The position numbers were made by a program, and so were the translations under genes. This document shows, in pieces, positions 40,698 to 49,637 of a stretch of DNA of 64,000 nt (the first letter of the stretch is position 1; each line of letters starts with the position of its first letter). Source of the stretch: Actinoplanes lutulentus (lineage in GTDB: Bacteria > Actinomycetota > Actinomycetes > Mycobacteriales > Micromonosporaceae); contig NZ_QLMJ01000017.1 in NCBI RefSeq assembly GCF_003259845.1, positions 124,001-188,000 on the forward strand, in the 5' to 3' direction. The notes under the pieces are model-generated. The model saw nothing but the letters and a program-made list of their open reading frames with translations, had not been told where the DNA came from and did no database searches.

Positions 40698-41936
40698 TTA
40701 GTCCGGCCGCGTGAACAGCAGCGACACGTTCTGCCCGCCGAACCCGAACGAGTTGCAGATCGCCGCCCGGACCGGCTGCCGGCGCGGCTGCCCGGTCACC
40801 ACATCGAGTTTCACCTCCGGCGCCTTGGACTCCAGGTTCAGCGTCGCCGGGATGATCCCGTCCCGGATCGTCAGCACGGTGATGATGCTTTCCACCGCAC
40901 CGGCCGCGCCGACCAGGTGCCCGATGCTCGACTTCGGCGCGGTCAGCACCACGTGATCACCGAGCGCCGCCTGGATCGCGTTGGCCTCCCCGATGTCGCC
41001 GACCACCGTCGACGTGGCGTGACAGTTGACGTGCTCGACGTCGGCCGGGGTCAGCCCGCCCGACGACAACGCCGCCTGAATGGCCCGGATCTGGCCTTTG
41101 CCCTCCGGGTCGGGACCGGTGATGTGGTGGGCGTCGGCGGTGAGCCCGAAACCGGCCAGCTTCGCCAGGACCCGCGCGCCACGGGCGGCCGCGAAATCGG
41201 CCCGCTCCAGGATGACCACGCCGGCGCCCTCCCCCAGCACGAACCCGTCCCGGTCCACATCGAAGGGACGCGACGCCCGCTCCGGCTCGTCGTTGCGCCG
41301 CGACAGCGTCCGGGCCTGCGCGAACCCGGCGATCGTGAGCGGCGTGATGCAGGCCTCGGCGCCACCGGCGATCACCACGTCCGCCTCACCGGACCGGATC
41401 AGCCGGGCGCCCATGCTCAGCGCCTCGGCGCCGGACGCACACGCGGACACCGTCGTATAGGTGCCGGCCCGCGCCCCGAGCTCGATGCTCACCCAGGCGG
41501 CCGGCCCGTTGGGCATCATCATCGGGATGGTCAGCGGGGAGACCTTCGACGGACCCTTCTCCTCGATGAGGTCGTCCTGATCGAGGATCGTGGACACTCC
41601 CCCGATCCCGGTGCCGATCACCACGGCCAGCCGTTCCGGCTCGAGCTGCGGAGTGCCCGCGTCCTCCCACGCCTGCTTCGCGGCGACCAGGGCGGCCTGC
41701 TCGCAGCGGTCCAGCCGGCGTGCCTGCACCCGGGACAGCAGCGTGTCCGGTGAGACCGCCATCGGCGCCGCGATGTGCGCGGGCAGGTCCCGCCAGTGGG
41801 CGAACCCCTGGAGCTGCTCGTCGATGCGGCGAACCCCCGAACGGCCGTCCAGCAGGTTGCGCCAGAGGCTGTCCACATCCCCGCCCAGCGGGCTGGTGGC
41901 ACCCAATCCGGTGATCACGACGTCAGGAACACTCAT
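40698..41936 (-). CDS. fabF: Beta-ketoacyl-ACP synthase II (FabF/KAS II)
   Basis: A 412-residue condensing enzyme. Catalytic triad: Cys166 (TVSACASGAE), His306 (HVNCHATSTVVGD) and His340 (KSSIGHLVGAAGAVES). Also IGTGIGGVST and the C-terminal NSFGFGGQNVSLLF. It elongates acyl-ACP chains. ATG at 41936 has GGAAGGA upstream. No acyl carrier protein or other fab genes are near, so it may be a dedicated rather than the housekeeping copy. Confidence 0.93.
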   Translation of the reverse strand: MSVPDVVITGLGATSPLGGDVDSLWRNLLDGRSGVRRIDEQLQGFAHWRDLPAHIAAPMAVSPDTLLSRVQARRLDRCEQAALVAAKQAWEDAGTPQLEPERLAVVIGTGIGGVSTILDQDDLIEEKGPSKVSPLTIPMMMPNGPAAWVSIELGARAGTYTTVSACASGAEALSMGARLIRSGEADVVIAGGAEACITPLTIAGFAQARTLSRRNDEPERASRPFDVDRDGFVLGEGAGVVILERADFAAARGARVLAKLAGFGLTADAHHITGPDPEGKGQIRAIQAALSSGGLTPADVEHVNCHATSTVVGDIGEANAIQAALGDHVVLTAPKSSIGHLVGAAGAVESIITVLTIRDGIIPATLNLESKAPEVKLDVVTGQPRRQPVRAAICNSFGFGGQNVSLLFTRPD

Positions 41937-42030
41937 GCGAATCCTTCCATGGGCTTCCCGTAGTTCTAACGTATCCACGGGGCATGCCGCGCCCTCCGTG
42001 CGTTGGAGACAACGACACGGGAGGTGTGTC

Positions 42031-42300
42031 ATGACCCTCGACCTGCGAATCGGCCGCGCTGAGGCGTTGTTCGCCAGCGACCTGCCGCAGAGCCGTGCAC
42101 TCGGTCACGCCGAGGTCACCGCTGCCATCGCGCTGACGTGGGTCAAGCACGGCGGCATCAGCGGATGCGCCGCCCTGATGGCCGCCGAGTACGGCGACCA
42201 CCCGGAGACGGCGGCCGCACGGATGCGCTGGGCGTTGGCGACCGTCGCCAGCGTGTACCCGCCGGTGACTACCTGTGCGGGGAGTTCGGCGGCGCGATGA
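42031..42300 (+). CDS. Small conserved hypothetical protein
   Basis: An 89-residue protein: MTLDLRIGRAEALFASDLPQ, then AEVTAAIALTWVKHGGISGC. It is helical and soluble, of a type seen often in Micromonosporaceae. GGGAGGTG precedes the ATG. No function known. It is divergent from fabF with 94 bp between and overlaps the convergent sigma-linked gene by 32 bp. Confidence 0.7.
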   Translation: MTLDLRIGRAEALFASDLPQSRALGHAEVTAAIALTWVKHGGISGCAALMAAEYGDHPETAAARMRWALATVASVYPPVTTCAGSSAAR

Positions 42301-42751
42301 ACCCGGTCTTGATGTCCAGCCCTGAAGTGGTGGCGCAGCGCAGCCGGAACGCCGACCGCGGCACCGGGCGGACGGCGAAGAAGCCCATCTCGTCGATCGG
42401 CGCCTCGGACTCCGGCCCGATCGACACGTAGATCGTCACGGCTCCGGGCTGCGGCGGCAGGATCTGGCCGAGGACCGCGTCGCCGGTGATCTCCAGTTCG
42501 ATGGTCAGCTCGGCGGTCGCGTAGGTGAGCGCCCGCAACGACGCGTCCTGCGACCGGACCGCGTCCACCAGCTCGGGCGCGAACAGCTCGGAGTCGTACG
42601 TCAGATCGGCGAGCTCCGCGTCGATGGTGGACCAGGCGAAGACCGCCTTGCCGCTCTCCACGAAGGACGGCGGCACGGCCTCGGCCTCGTGGAGCGCTTT
42701 CGTCAGCGACGCGAACAGATGGTCGTCGTCATGCCAGGTTTCGTTGCTCAC
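42269..42751 (-). CDS. Hypothetical protein in S8 protease / ECF sigma operon
   Basis: A 160-residue acidic protein from GTG 42751, starting 22 bp before the sigma stop. The N-terminal ~70 residues are helical (HLFASLTKALHEAEAVPPSF); the rest is beta-rich (ELTIELEITGDAVLGQILPP, TIYVSIGPESEAPIDEMGFF). No membrane helix, so it is not a classic anti-sigma factor. Its position implies it works with the sigma factor or the protease, perhaps as a soluble regulator or substrate (inference). Confidence 0.7.
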   Translation of the reverse strand: MSNETWHDDDHLFASLTKALHEAEAVPPSFVESGKAVFAWSTIDAELADLTYDSELFAPELVDAVRSQDASLRALTYATAELTIELEITGDAVLGQILPPQPGAVTIYVSIGPESEAPIDEMGFFAVRPVPRSAFRLRCATTSGLDIKTGFIAPPNSPHR

Positions 42752-43343
42752 GCGTGCCACCGCCTCCCGTGGAATCGGAACCTTCCTCGATGAACGCGGC
42801 CAGCGCGGGGCAGTGCCGGAGCCGGTCCAGGCATCGGGCGCGGATCGGGCCGACGCTACCCCTGGGCATACCCATTCTCGAGCTGATGACGCTGTACGGC
42901 GGTGGTGGATCCTGCATCAGCAGCGACAGCAGGTGCTGGCATCGGGTCGGCAGCTCGGTGAAGGCGGCCCGCAGCGCGATCTCCCGTTCGTACGCCAGCA
43001 GTTCCTCGTCCACATCGCGCGGATCAGCGTCCGCGGTGAGCTCGCCGAGCGTGTCGTCCGGCCGGGTGCGCTGCCCGATCCGCAGCACGCGCAGGGCTTC
43101 CCGGCGCGTCGACGTGAGGATCCAGCCGGGCAGCGCGGCGGGCGTACGGATCTTCGGCAGGTGCTCGATCAGGCTCAGCCAGACGGTCTGCCCCACGTCC
43201 TCGGCGTCGGCGGCCTCGAGGCGGTACGCCCGGCAGGTGGACCACACCAGTGGGGCGTACCGCTCGACGAGCGCGTTCCAGGCGCCGGCGTCACCGTCAC
43301 GGGCGGCCGTGACCAGGGCGATGACTTCCGGGTCGTCGCGCAT
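42729..43343 (-). CDS. ECF-type sigma factor
   Basis: A 204-residue sigma-70 family protein. Region 2 is WNALVERYAPLVWSTCRAYR and EAADAEDVGQTVWLSLIEHL; region 4 is LPTRCQHLLSLLMQDPPPPY, SVISSRMGMPRGSVGPIRAR. ATG at 43343 has GGAGG upstream. It lies 18 bp after the S8 protease stop and overlaps the next gene, so all three form one operon. No membrane anti-sigma factor is encoded nearby. Confidence 0.9.
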   Translation of the reverse strand: MRDDPEVIALVTAARDGDAGAWNALVERYAPLVWSTCRAYRLEAADAEDVGQTVWLSLIEHLPKIRTPAALPGWILTSTRREALRVLRIGQRTRPDDTLGELTADADPRDVDEELLAYEREIALRAAFTELPTRCQHLLSLLMQDPPPPYSVISSRMGMPRGSVGPIRARCLDRLRHCPALAAFIEEGSDSTGGGGTREQRNLA

Positions 43344-43361
43344 CACAGACCTCCGGCTCAC

Positions 43362-44642
43362 CTATGAATAGTCCCGGTCGTAAGCGGCCCGCCACCGTGC
43401 GGAGAGGGCTCTGGCGGCCGCGACGATGTCCCCGGAGTCCCTGTCGCCGGCCGTCTCGCCGGCCGTCTCACCGGCTGCCAGGCGGCCGGTGAATCGGGCG
43501 GCCGCGAACGACGTGCCGCTCCATTGTGCGTACCCGTCGCGCAGATAGGTACTGCGCAGCCGGTCCCCACTGTCCGCGACGTCGATCCACGGCGCCGACA
43601 GTGGTTTCGGGGTGAAGTCGGTGAGCTCGCCGCGCGGGCCGGTGGCGCCGACCGCAATGGCCTGGGGCAGCGCGGCCGGGTAACCGGGCGCGTTCTCCGG
43701 CACGTCCGGATCGCCGGAGTCGCCGTGGTTGCCGGCCGAGGCGATGATCACGCGGCCGGGCCGGGCCAGTTTGGTGATGGCGGCGGCGAGCACGTACGGC
43801 GCTTTGCCGTCGCGGGTGATGCAGCCCCACGGCAGATGCAGGATGTCGGCGTCAAGGCGTCCCTCGCTCTCCAGCCTCATCATCGTCGCGGCGACCGTCC
43901 AGAGGTCGGCGCCGCCGTCGGTGCCCAGGACCGGGCAGCTGCGGATGGTGGCCGCCGGCGCCTGGCCGAGGATGACGCCCACGCCGAACGTGCCGTGCCC
44001 GGCCATCGGTGGCACCTCGCCGGCCCCGTCGTCCTTCTCCAGGCCCTCGACGGCGTGGCCGTCGAAGGCGGCGTGCTGGTAGACCGGGGTGTCCAGGACA
44101 CAGATCGTCACGCCGGCCCCCGCGTCCCGCGGGCCGTTGATGACATTGACGTGGCCTTTCAGCACGGTCAGGCCGCCACCGCCGCCGTTGATCTCGCCAC
44201 CGCCGTTGATCTCGCCGTTGGCGTCGATCTCCGCTTCCCCGACGGGCCCGGACGGCCGGCCGCCGATGATCTCGTCGAAGCCCTCGGCGGTCGTGACGGT
44301 GCGGTTCTTGGCGATGACCGGAACCCACCCGCTGTACAGGCGGGCGAAGTCGAACCGAAGCCGGAACAGCAGCAGGTCGAGGTTGTCGACCGGCAGCGGG
44401 CCGGCGCCCGGGCGCTCGGCCCGCAGGATCGCTTCGGCGTACTGCGTCAGGTACGCGTCACCGCGGATGCGGTCCACGTTGACCAGTTCGAGCCGCTGCA
44501 GGCCGAGTTCACGAATGTCGCTCGACCCGGTGACGCCGATGCCCAGCTCGGTGAGTGCGCTCTGCACCGCGGCGCGATCGCCCTCGGCGACGACTATCTG
44601 ATCATGCTTGTAGAACATGTCCGGACGGTTGCTCCCTGGCAT
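43362..44642 (-). CDS. S8 (subtilisin) family serine protease, cytoplasmic type
   Basis: A 426-residue subtilase. The triad is complete: Asp184 (CVLDTPVYQH), His216 (AGHGTFGVGVILG), Ser378 (WSGTSFAAARFTG); Asn305 (SAGNHGD) is the oxyanion residue. There is no signal peptide, and an N-terminal domain of ~170 residues ends in a GEINGGG repeat. So it is likely an intracellular protease whose N-terminal part may be a regulatory or pro-domain. ATG at 44642 with GAAGAGG upstream. First gene of the operon, divergent from the CHAT protease (110-bp gap). Confidence 0.92.
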   Translation of the reverse strand: MPGSNRPDMFYKHDQIVVAEGDRAAVQSALTELGIGVTGSSDIRELGLQRLELVNVDRIRGDAYLTQYAEAILRAERPGAGPLPVDNLDLLLFRLRFDFARLYSGWVPVIAKNRTVTTAEGFDEIIGGRPSGPVGEAEIDANGEINGGGEINGGGGGLTVLKGHVNVINGPRDAGAGVTICVLDTPVYQHAAFDGHAVEGLEKDDGAGEVPPMAGHGTFGVGVILGQAPAATIRSCPVLGTDGGADLWTVAATMMRLESEGRLDADILHLPWGCITRDGKAPYVLAAAITKLARPGRVIIASAGNHGDSGDPDVPENAPGYPAALPQAIAVGATGPRGELTDFTPKPLSAPWIDVADSGDRLRSTYLRDGYAQWSGTSFAAARFTGRLAAGETAGETAGDRDSGDIVAAARALSARWRAAYDRDYS

Positions 44643-44752
44643 GGCCGACCTCTTCCCGTACGGTTTAGGCTCATCACTCAGAGGCGCCCGGGCCATCATG
44701 GATACGTTTACCGCCGGGCCCATTTCCGCAGACTGCGCTGGACCACAAGTTT

Positions 44753-47494
44753 ATGGCCGAATCGACCATATTGGATGCCCGGGAAGCTCTGCGCCTGGCG
44801 GACTCCGAGCCGCAGCGCGCCGCGTCCCTGGGTGCGGCCGTCCTGCGTACGGCCCGCGCCGAGCGAAACCCGGAAGCCGCGGCCGTCGCCGAACGCGCCA
44901 TCGGCCTCGCCGCGATGCACGTCGCCGACCTCGACGTCGCGTTGCGGCACCTGCGCTCGGCGATCCGGTGGGCGGGCCGCGCCGGCTCCGCACTGCTCGC
45001 CGCCGAAGCCCGCATGACCCTCGCGTTCGTCCTCAACCGGCGCGGCCGTTCCCGGGCGGCACTGCGCGAGATCGACACCGCCCTGCTCGACCTGACCGGG
45101 GTGCCGCACGCCCGCGCCGAGGCCCAGCGCGGCGCGATCATGCACCAGCTCGGCCGCTTCGACGACGCCCTGGCCAGCTATCGCAGCTCCCTGCCCGCGC
45201 TCCGCAAAGGCGACGATCACCTGTGGACGCTGCGGGTGCTGCTCAACCGCGGCCTGCTGCAGGGCCACCGGCAGGACTTCGCCGCCGCCCAGGCCGACCT
45301 GGACGAGGCCATGGACCTCAGCGCCCGCCTGGAACTGAAGATGTTCGCCGCCTTCGTGCACCAGAACCTCGCCGAGGTGCACGCCCTGCGCGGCGACGTG
45401 CCGGCCGCCCTGCACCACCTCGGCCAGGCCGAAAACCTGGTCCCCGAGCTGAACTTCAAAACCGGCCCGTTACTGGCCGACCGCAGCCGGCTGCTGCTGT
45501 CGGTACGCCTGACCGCCGAAGCCCGGGAAGCCGCCGAACAGGCGATCACGGCGTTCGAGGCTGAACACCGCCGCAGCGACATCCCCGAGGTACGCCTGGT
45601 CCTGGCCCGGGCCGCGGTCCTGGACGGCGACACCACCACGGCCCTGACGCAGGCGCGGCTCGCCGGCCGCGAGTTCGCCCGGCAGGGCCGCCGCCAGTGG
45701 TCCACCGCCGCCCGGCTGATGGTCCTGTCCTGCCGCGCGGCACTGGGCCACCCACCGGCGGTACGCCTGAACGAGGTCGAGCAACTCATTCCCGCCCTGG
45801 AGGCAGCGGGCTGGCCGGCCGTGGCCCTGGAAGCCCGGCTGCTGGCCGCCCGGCTGGCACGGGAACGCGGCCACCACGATCGCAGCCACCGCCTGCTGCG
45901 CCCCGGCGCCGCCCTGCGCCGGCGTGGCACCGCCGTGCTGCGCGCCCGCGGCTGGTACGCCGAAGCCCAGCTCCGCCTGCTCGACGACAACCGGCGCGGC
46001 GCCACCGCGGCGGTCCGCGCCGGCCTGCGCATCCTCGACGAGCACCGCGCCACCCTCGGCGCCACCGACCTGCGCGCCCACGCGTCCGGGCACCGCCTCG
46101 AACTGGTCGAGCTGGGCCTGCACATCGCGATGGACGAGCGCCGCCCCGATCGGGTATTCCGGTGGGCCGAGCGCGGCCGTGCCAGCCACCTGCTGCTGAG
46201 CCCGGCCCGCCCGCCGGAGGACCCGATCGTGGCCGACGCGGTCGCCGAGCTACGCGCCACCGCCGCCCAGATCCGGTCCGGGCACCTCGCCGGGCGCAAC
46301 GTCACCCGCCTGGTGCAGCGACAGATCACCCTGGAACGCTGGATCCGCGACTACTGCCGGATGCAGCGCCAGGACGTCGCCGCCGACGGCATCGAACCGG
46401 TCGGCTTGCCCGGCCTGGCCGGTACGCTGGGCGACTCCGCCCTGCTGGAGTTCCTCGCCCACGACGGCATGCTGTACGTCCTCGCCGTCTCCGGCGGCCG
46501 ATGCGTCCTGCGGGCCGTGGCGCCGGTGGCCGCCGCCGGGCACCTGGTCGACCAGGTCACGTTCACCCTGCGCCGGCTGAGTCACCCGACGGCGCGCCCG
46601 GCCAGCCGGGAAGCCGCGGCGAGGCTGCTCAGGGCGGCGGCGACCGCCCTGGACGACATGCTGCTCGGCCCGGTCGCCGCCGAGCTCGGCGACCGTGCGC
46701 TGGTGGTCATCCCGACCGGCCCGCTGCAGTCGCTGCCCTGGTCGGTCCTGCCGTCCTGCGCGGGCCGCCCGGTGTCGGTAGCACCGTCGGCAACGCTGTG
46801 GCACCGAGCCGCCACCGGCCCTGGCCCGGCCGGCGAGAGCCACTCCATAGCGCCACCGGCCGGCGACCGCGATCAAGCGCTCGACAATGCCGGGCGACAT
46901 ATCCGATTTGCCGGTGATATCAGTGCGCCTACCGGGCGACGGGTCATCGTCGGATACGGCCTGCCGGGCGCCGTCGCCGAAGCGGAATCGCTGGCCGCTC
47001 TGCACGGCACCCAGCCGATCACCGGCGCCGAGGCCACCGTGGGCGCAGTGACCCGGGCCATGAACGGCGCGAGCCTGGCGCACATCGCCGCGCATGGCCG
47101 GGTCCAGCCGAGCAACCCGCTGTTCTCGTCGCTGATGCTCAGCGACGGCCCGCTCACCGTGTACGACATGGAACGCCTCGACCGGGTACCCGCCACGGTG
47201 ATCCTGGCGGCCTGCGACACCGGCCGCACGGTCGTGCACGCGGGCGACGAGGTGCTGGGCATCAGCGCCACTCTGCTGTCCCGCGGCGCCCGGCAGATCG
47301 TCGCCTCCGTCGTACCGGTGCCCGACGTGCAGACCCGGCCCATGATGATCGCCCTGCACGAGCTCCTGCTGACCGGCGTGGCGGTCCCGAACGCCCTCGC
47401 CGAGATCCAGAAACGCGTGGCCGGCGAGGACGGCACCGCCGCGGCAGCAGCGGCCGGTTTCGTCTGCGTCGGCGCCGCTGCCCCGATCGCGTAA
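44753..47494 (+). CDS. TPR-CHAT caspase-like protease
   Basis: A 913-residue protein. Residues ~1-470 are tetratricopeptide-like helical repeats (AALREIDTALLDL, ALASYRSSLPALRKG, AQADLDEAMDLSARLEL). The C-terminal ~360 residues are a CHAT domain, with PTGPLQSLPWSVLPS, catalytic His781 (LAHIAAHGRVQ) and Cys821 (ILAACDTGRT). CHAT proteases are clan CD, like caspases and separase; in bacteria they act in immunity and programmed death (for example the gasdermin-activating and Craspase types). No gasdermin gene is seen. It is divergent from an S8 protease operon. Confidence 0.93.
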   Translation: MAESTILDAREALRLADSEPQRAASLGAAVLRTARAERNPEAAAVAERAIGLAAMHVADLDVALRHLRSAIRWAGRAGSALLAAEARMTLAFVLNRRGRSRAALREIDTALLDLTGVPHARAEAQRGAIMHQLGRFDDALASYRSSLPALRKGDDHLWTLRVLLNRGLLQGHRQDFAAAQADLDEAMDLSARLELKMFAAFVHQNLAEVHALRGDVPAALHHLGQAENLVPELNFKTGPLLADRSRLLLSVRLTAEAREAAEQAITAFEAEHRRSDIPEVRLVLARAAVLDGDTTTALTQARLAGREFARQGRRQWSTAARLMVLSCRAALGHPPAVRLNEVEQLIPALEAAGWPAVALEARLLAARLARERGHHDRSHRLLRPGAALRRRGTAVLRARGWYAEAQLRLLDDNRRGATAAVRAGLRILDEHRATLGATDLRAHASGHRLELVELGLHIAMDERRPDRVFRWAERGRASHLLLSPARPPEDPIVADAVAELRATAAQIRSGHLAGRNVTRLVQRQITLERWIRDYCRMQRQDVAADGIEPVGLPGLAGTLGDSALLEFLAHDGMLYVLAVSGGRCVLRAVAPVAAAGHLVDQVTFTLRRLSHPTARPASREAAARLLRAAATALDDMLLGPVAAELGDRALVVIPTGPLQSLPWSVLPSCAGRPVSVAPSATLWHRAATGPGPAGESHSIAPPAGDRDQALDNAGRHIRFAGDISAPTGRRVIVGYGLPGAVAEAESLAALHGTQPITGAEATVGAVTRAMNGASLAHIAAHGRVQPSNPLFSSLMLSDGPLTVYDMERLDRVPATVILAACDTGRTVVHAGDEVLGISATLLSRGARQIVASVVPVPDVQTRPMMIALHELLLTGVAVPNALAEIQKRVAGEDGTAAAAAAGFVCVGAAAPIA

Positions 47495-47525
47495 ACCCGT
47501 ATCCACACCCGATCCGGCGCCTCCC

Positions 47526-47726
47526 CTTTCATATGCAGGACACGGCCGGTTCGTGCCCGGCCTGGACAACCTCGACACCCCGGGTTAGATCCTGGCCTAC
47601 GCGATCGTGCTCGGCGTGGCCCAGCACGCGGTCACCACCCTGGTGGACCGCCGCGGCCAGGAACTGCTGTCCGACATCCCCAGCAAACGCGCCCCCGGCG
47701 CCGACAGCACCAGCACCCGGCGCTGA
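47526..47726 (+). pseudogene. Membrane-protein C-terminal remnant with in-frame TAG
   Basis: One frame reads GHGRFVPGLDNLDTPG, a TAG at 47586-47588, then ILAYAIVLGVAQHAVTTLVD and on to TGA at 47724-47726. The part after the TAG has a short hydrophobic segment and an ordinary charged tail, with high third-position GC. It seems to be the end of a lost membrane protein that followed the CHAT gene. No start codon or 5' part remains. Confidence 0.45.
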
Positions 47727-47735
47727 ACACCGCTC

Positions 47736-48521
47736 ATGGAGGAAGCATTGCTCGCACAGGAACACCTGATCACCCGGGTCAAGGACCTCTGCCGCACCGA
47801 CGAGCGCCTCGTCGCCGCCCTCGTCTACGGCTCGTTCGTCAACGGTGAGGCGGACCGCCACAGCGACATCGAGTTCTGGCTCTTCGCCGGCGCCGAGGCC
47901 ACCCTGGACGAACGCGCCTGGCTGGACCAGATCGGCACGATCCAGCACACGGTCGTCAACGAGTTCGGCACCCACGTGGTGTTCTTCCCCCGCCTGCTGC
48001 GCGGCGAATTCCACTTCACCACCGAGCAAAACATCCCTTCGGTACGCACATGGCCCGCCCGCAGCGGCCCCACCGACCGGATGATCGTGCTCGACCGCAC
48101 CGGCGCCCTCCGCGAAGCCCTCGACTCGCTGCCCGCGCAGGCTGCGCTGCCCACCACTCCCGCCGAGATCGACGAGCTCTGCGGCCGGTTCGCCAACTGG
48201 CTGCTGCTCGCCCATCACGTGACCCAGCGCGGCGAGTTGCTACGTGCCGTCGATGCCCTGGCGCACACTCAGCGGCACCTGCTGTGGATGGCCCGCCTCG
48301 CCGAGAACCGCACCCAGCACTGGCTCACACCGTCCCGCAACGCCGAGTCCGACCTCCCCTCCGAGGTCGTGCACGCCATCCACCGCACGACGGCAACCGC
48401 CGACCCGGACTCCCTCGCCGCAGCCCTCACCGCGACGTGGGCGCTCGGCCGCCGCTATTGGCAGCAACTAGGGCATAACGTCCCCGCCGACCTCTTCGCC
48501 GACCTCGACGCCTGCCTGTGA
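47736..48521 (+). CDS. Nucleotidyltransferase, lincosamide-resistance (Lnu)-like
   Basis: A 261-residue protein with an N-terminal nucleotidyltransferase motif: YGSFVNGEADRHSDIEFWLF, giving G32-S33 and the metal acids D44/E46. The helical C-terminal half (ANWLLLAHHVTQRGELLRAV) is as in Lnu(B)/Lnu(F)-type lincosamide nucleotidyltransferases. It would adenylate a small hydroxylated compound; resistance is a family-based suggestion only. It follows the remnant described above by 9 bp. Confidence 0.78.
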   Translation: MEEALLAQEHLITRVKDLCRTDERLVAALVYGSFVNGEADRHSDIEFWLFAGAEATLDERAWLDQIGTIQHTVVNEFGTHVVFFPRLLRGEFHFTTEQNIPSVRTWPARSGPTDRMIVLDRTGALREALDSLPAQAALPTTPAEIDELCGRFANWLLLAHHVTQRGELLRAVDALAHTQRHLLWMARLAENRTQHWLTPSRNAESDLPSEVVHAIHRTTATADPDSLAAALTATWALGRRYWQQLGHNVPADLFADLDACL

Positions 48522-48584
48522 TCGGGCCCCGGCGTGACAAACACCGACTGCCGCCTCCCGGCCCCCGCTGACACAGACTTCAAG

Positions 48585-48632
48585 GCCTCACACCCACTGT
48601 GGGTGTGACCACGCCCGCAGTGGGTGTGAGGC
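48585..48632. repeat. Dispersed palindromic repeat, copy 2 (intact)
   Basis: GCCTCACACCCACTG (48585-48599) and CAGTGGGTGTGAGGC (48618-48632) are perfect 15-bp arms around an 18-nt centre that itself contains GGGTGTGACCACGCCC. Related to 31976-32017. It sits between convergent genes and can act as a two-way terminator. Confidence 0.85.
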
Positions 48633-48642
48633 TTTGCGACAC

Positions 48643-48700
48643 CGTCGCTCCAAAGGCCGGCCTCCGAGCGACAACGTCGCTCCAAGAGCCGGCCTCCGAG
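48643..48700. repeat. 26-bp direct repeat pair
   Basis: Positions 48643-48668 and 48675-48700 are near-identical (start CGTCGCTCCAA, end GCCGGCCTCCGAG; two mismatches). It lies between the palindromic repeat and the LysR stop. Confidence 0.8.
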
Positions 48701-48703
48701 AAG

Positions 48704-49555
48704 TCAGCCGGCCTCAGGCCTATCGAGCTGACCCGCGGTGCGGACCAGATCGGCGAGCAGCCGCGAACGGCTGTGCGGCGGCCAGGCCAGCACCGTCGTG
48801 ACCCGCGGGGCGTCGACCAGCGGGATCGCCGCGTGGGCGCTCCACAGCCACGTCCGCGACGAAGCACACAGGACCGCCGACGTGTGACCGAGAGCGATCA
48901 GCTGCGCCAGCTGGGACAGGTCGTGAATCTCCGGACCCGGGCCGGGCTCGTAGACACCGTCCTGGCCCGGCCAGCGTGCCACCGGCAGATCCGGCACGGC
49001 GGCGACCTCGGCCATCGTCAGTGACGAGCGGGCGGCGAGGGGATGCGCGGCGGGCACGATCGCGACCTGCCGCTCGGTCAGCAGATCCTCGGTGTCGAAC
49101 CCGGCCAGGGCGTCGAACGGCCGCTGCATCAACGCCACGTCGGCGCGGCCGTCGCGCAGCATCAGCGCCTGCTCGCCCATGCCGCAGAGCAGCACCTCGA
49201 CCTCGGCGCCGTGCGCATCCAGGAGCCGCTGCAACAGTTCGTGGTTGGCGCCGGCTTTCGTCGCCAGCGTCAGGCGGCCGGTGGACGACGCGGCCCGCCG
49301 GGTACGCCGAGCGGCCGCCGCCGCACCGTCGAGAACCGCGCGGGCCTCCTCCAGGAGCACCTGGCCGGCGTCGGTGAGCGCCACCCCGCGGCGGTCCCGG
49401 TCGAGCAGGGTGACGCCGAGGCGCCGTTCGAGCTGCTGGATCGCCCGGGACAGCGGCGGCTGGGCGATGCCGAGGCGTTCAGCCGCGCGGCTGAAGTGCA
49501 GTTCCTCGGCGACGGTCACGAAGTACCGGAGCTCGCGGGTCTCGAGCAGGTCCAC
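48704..49555 (-). CDS. LysR-family transcriptional regulator
   Basis: A 283-residue LysR protein. The HTH is LRYFVTVAEELHFSRAAERL, GIAQPPLSRAIQQLERRLGV; the ligand-binding part begins near residue 95 (GRLTLATKAGANHELLQRLL). GTG at 49555 is chosen because homologs begin near DLLETRELRYF; a GTG at 49564 is also possible. Divergent from an SDR gene, with a LysR-box palindrome between them. Confidence 0.92.
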   Translation of the reverse strand: MDLLETRELRYFVTVAEELHFSRAAERLGIAQPPLSRAIQQLERRLGVTLLDRDRRGVALTDAGQVLLEEARAVLDGAAAAARRTRRAASSTGRLTLATKAGANHELLQRLLDAHGAEVEVLLCGMGEQALMLRDGRADVALMQRPFDALAGFDTEDLLTERQVAIVPAAHPLAARSSLTMAEVAAVPDLPVARWPGQDGVYEPGPGPEIHDLSQLAQLIALGHTSAVLCASSRTWLWSAHAAIPLVDAPRVTTVLAWPPHSRSRLLADLVRTAGQLDRPEAG

Positions 49556-49564
49556 GCCCAGCAC

Positions 49565-49581
49565 GATACCCGCCGGGTATC
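49565..49581. promoter_or_regulatory. LysR box
   Basis: GATACCC-GCC-GGGTATC, a perfect 7-bp-arm palindrome, containing ATACC-N5-GGTAT and the T-N11-A pattern. It lies between the divergent LysR and SDR genes. Confidence 0.75.
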
Positions 49582-49637
49582 ACAGCCCACCGCAACGGTG
49601 TAACGGCAGCACGGTCCGCCGAGCCACGATCGGCGTC

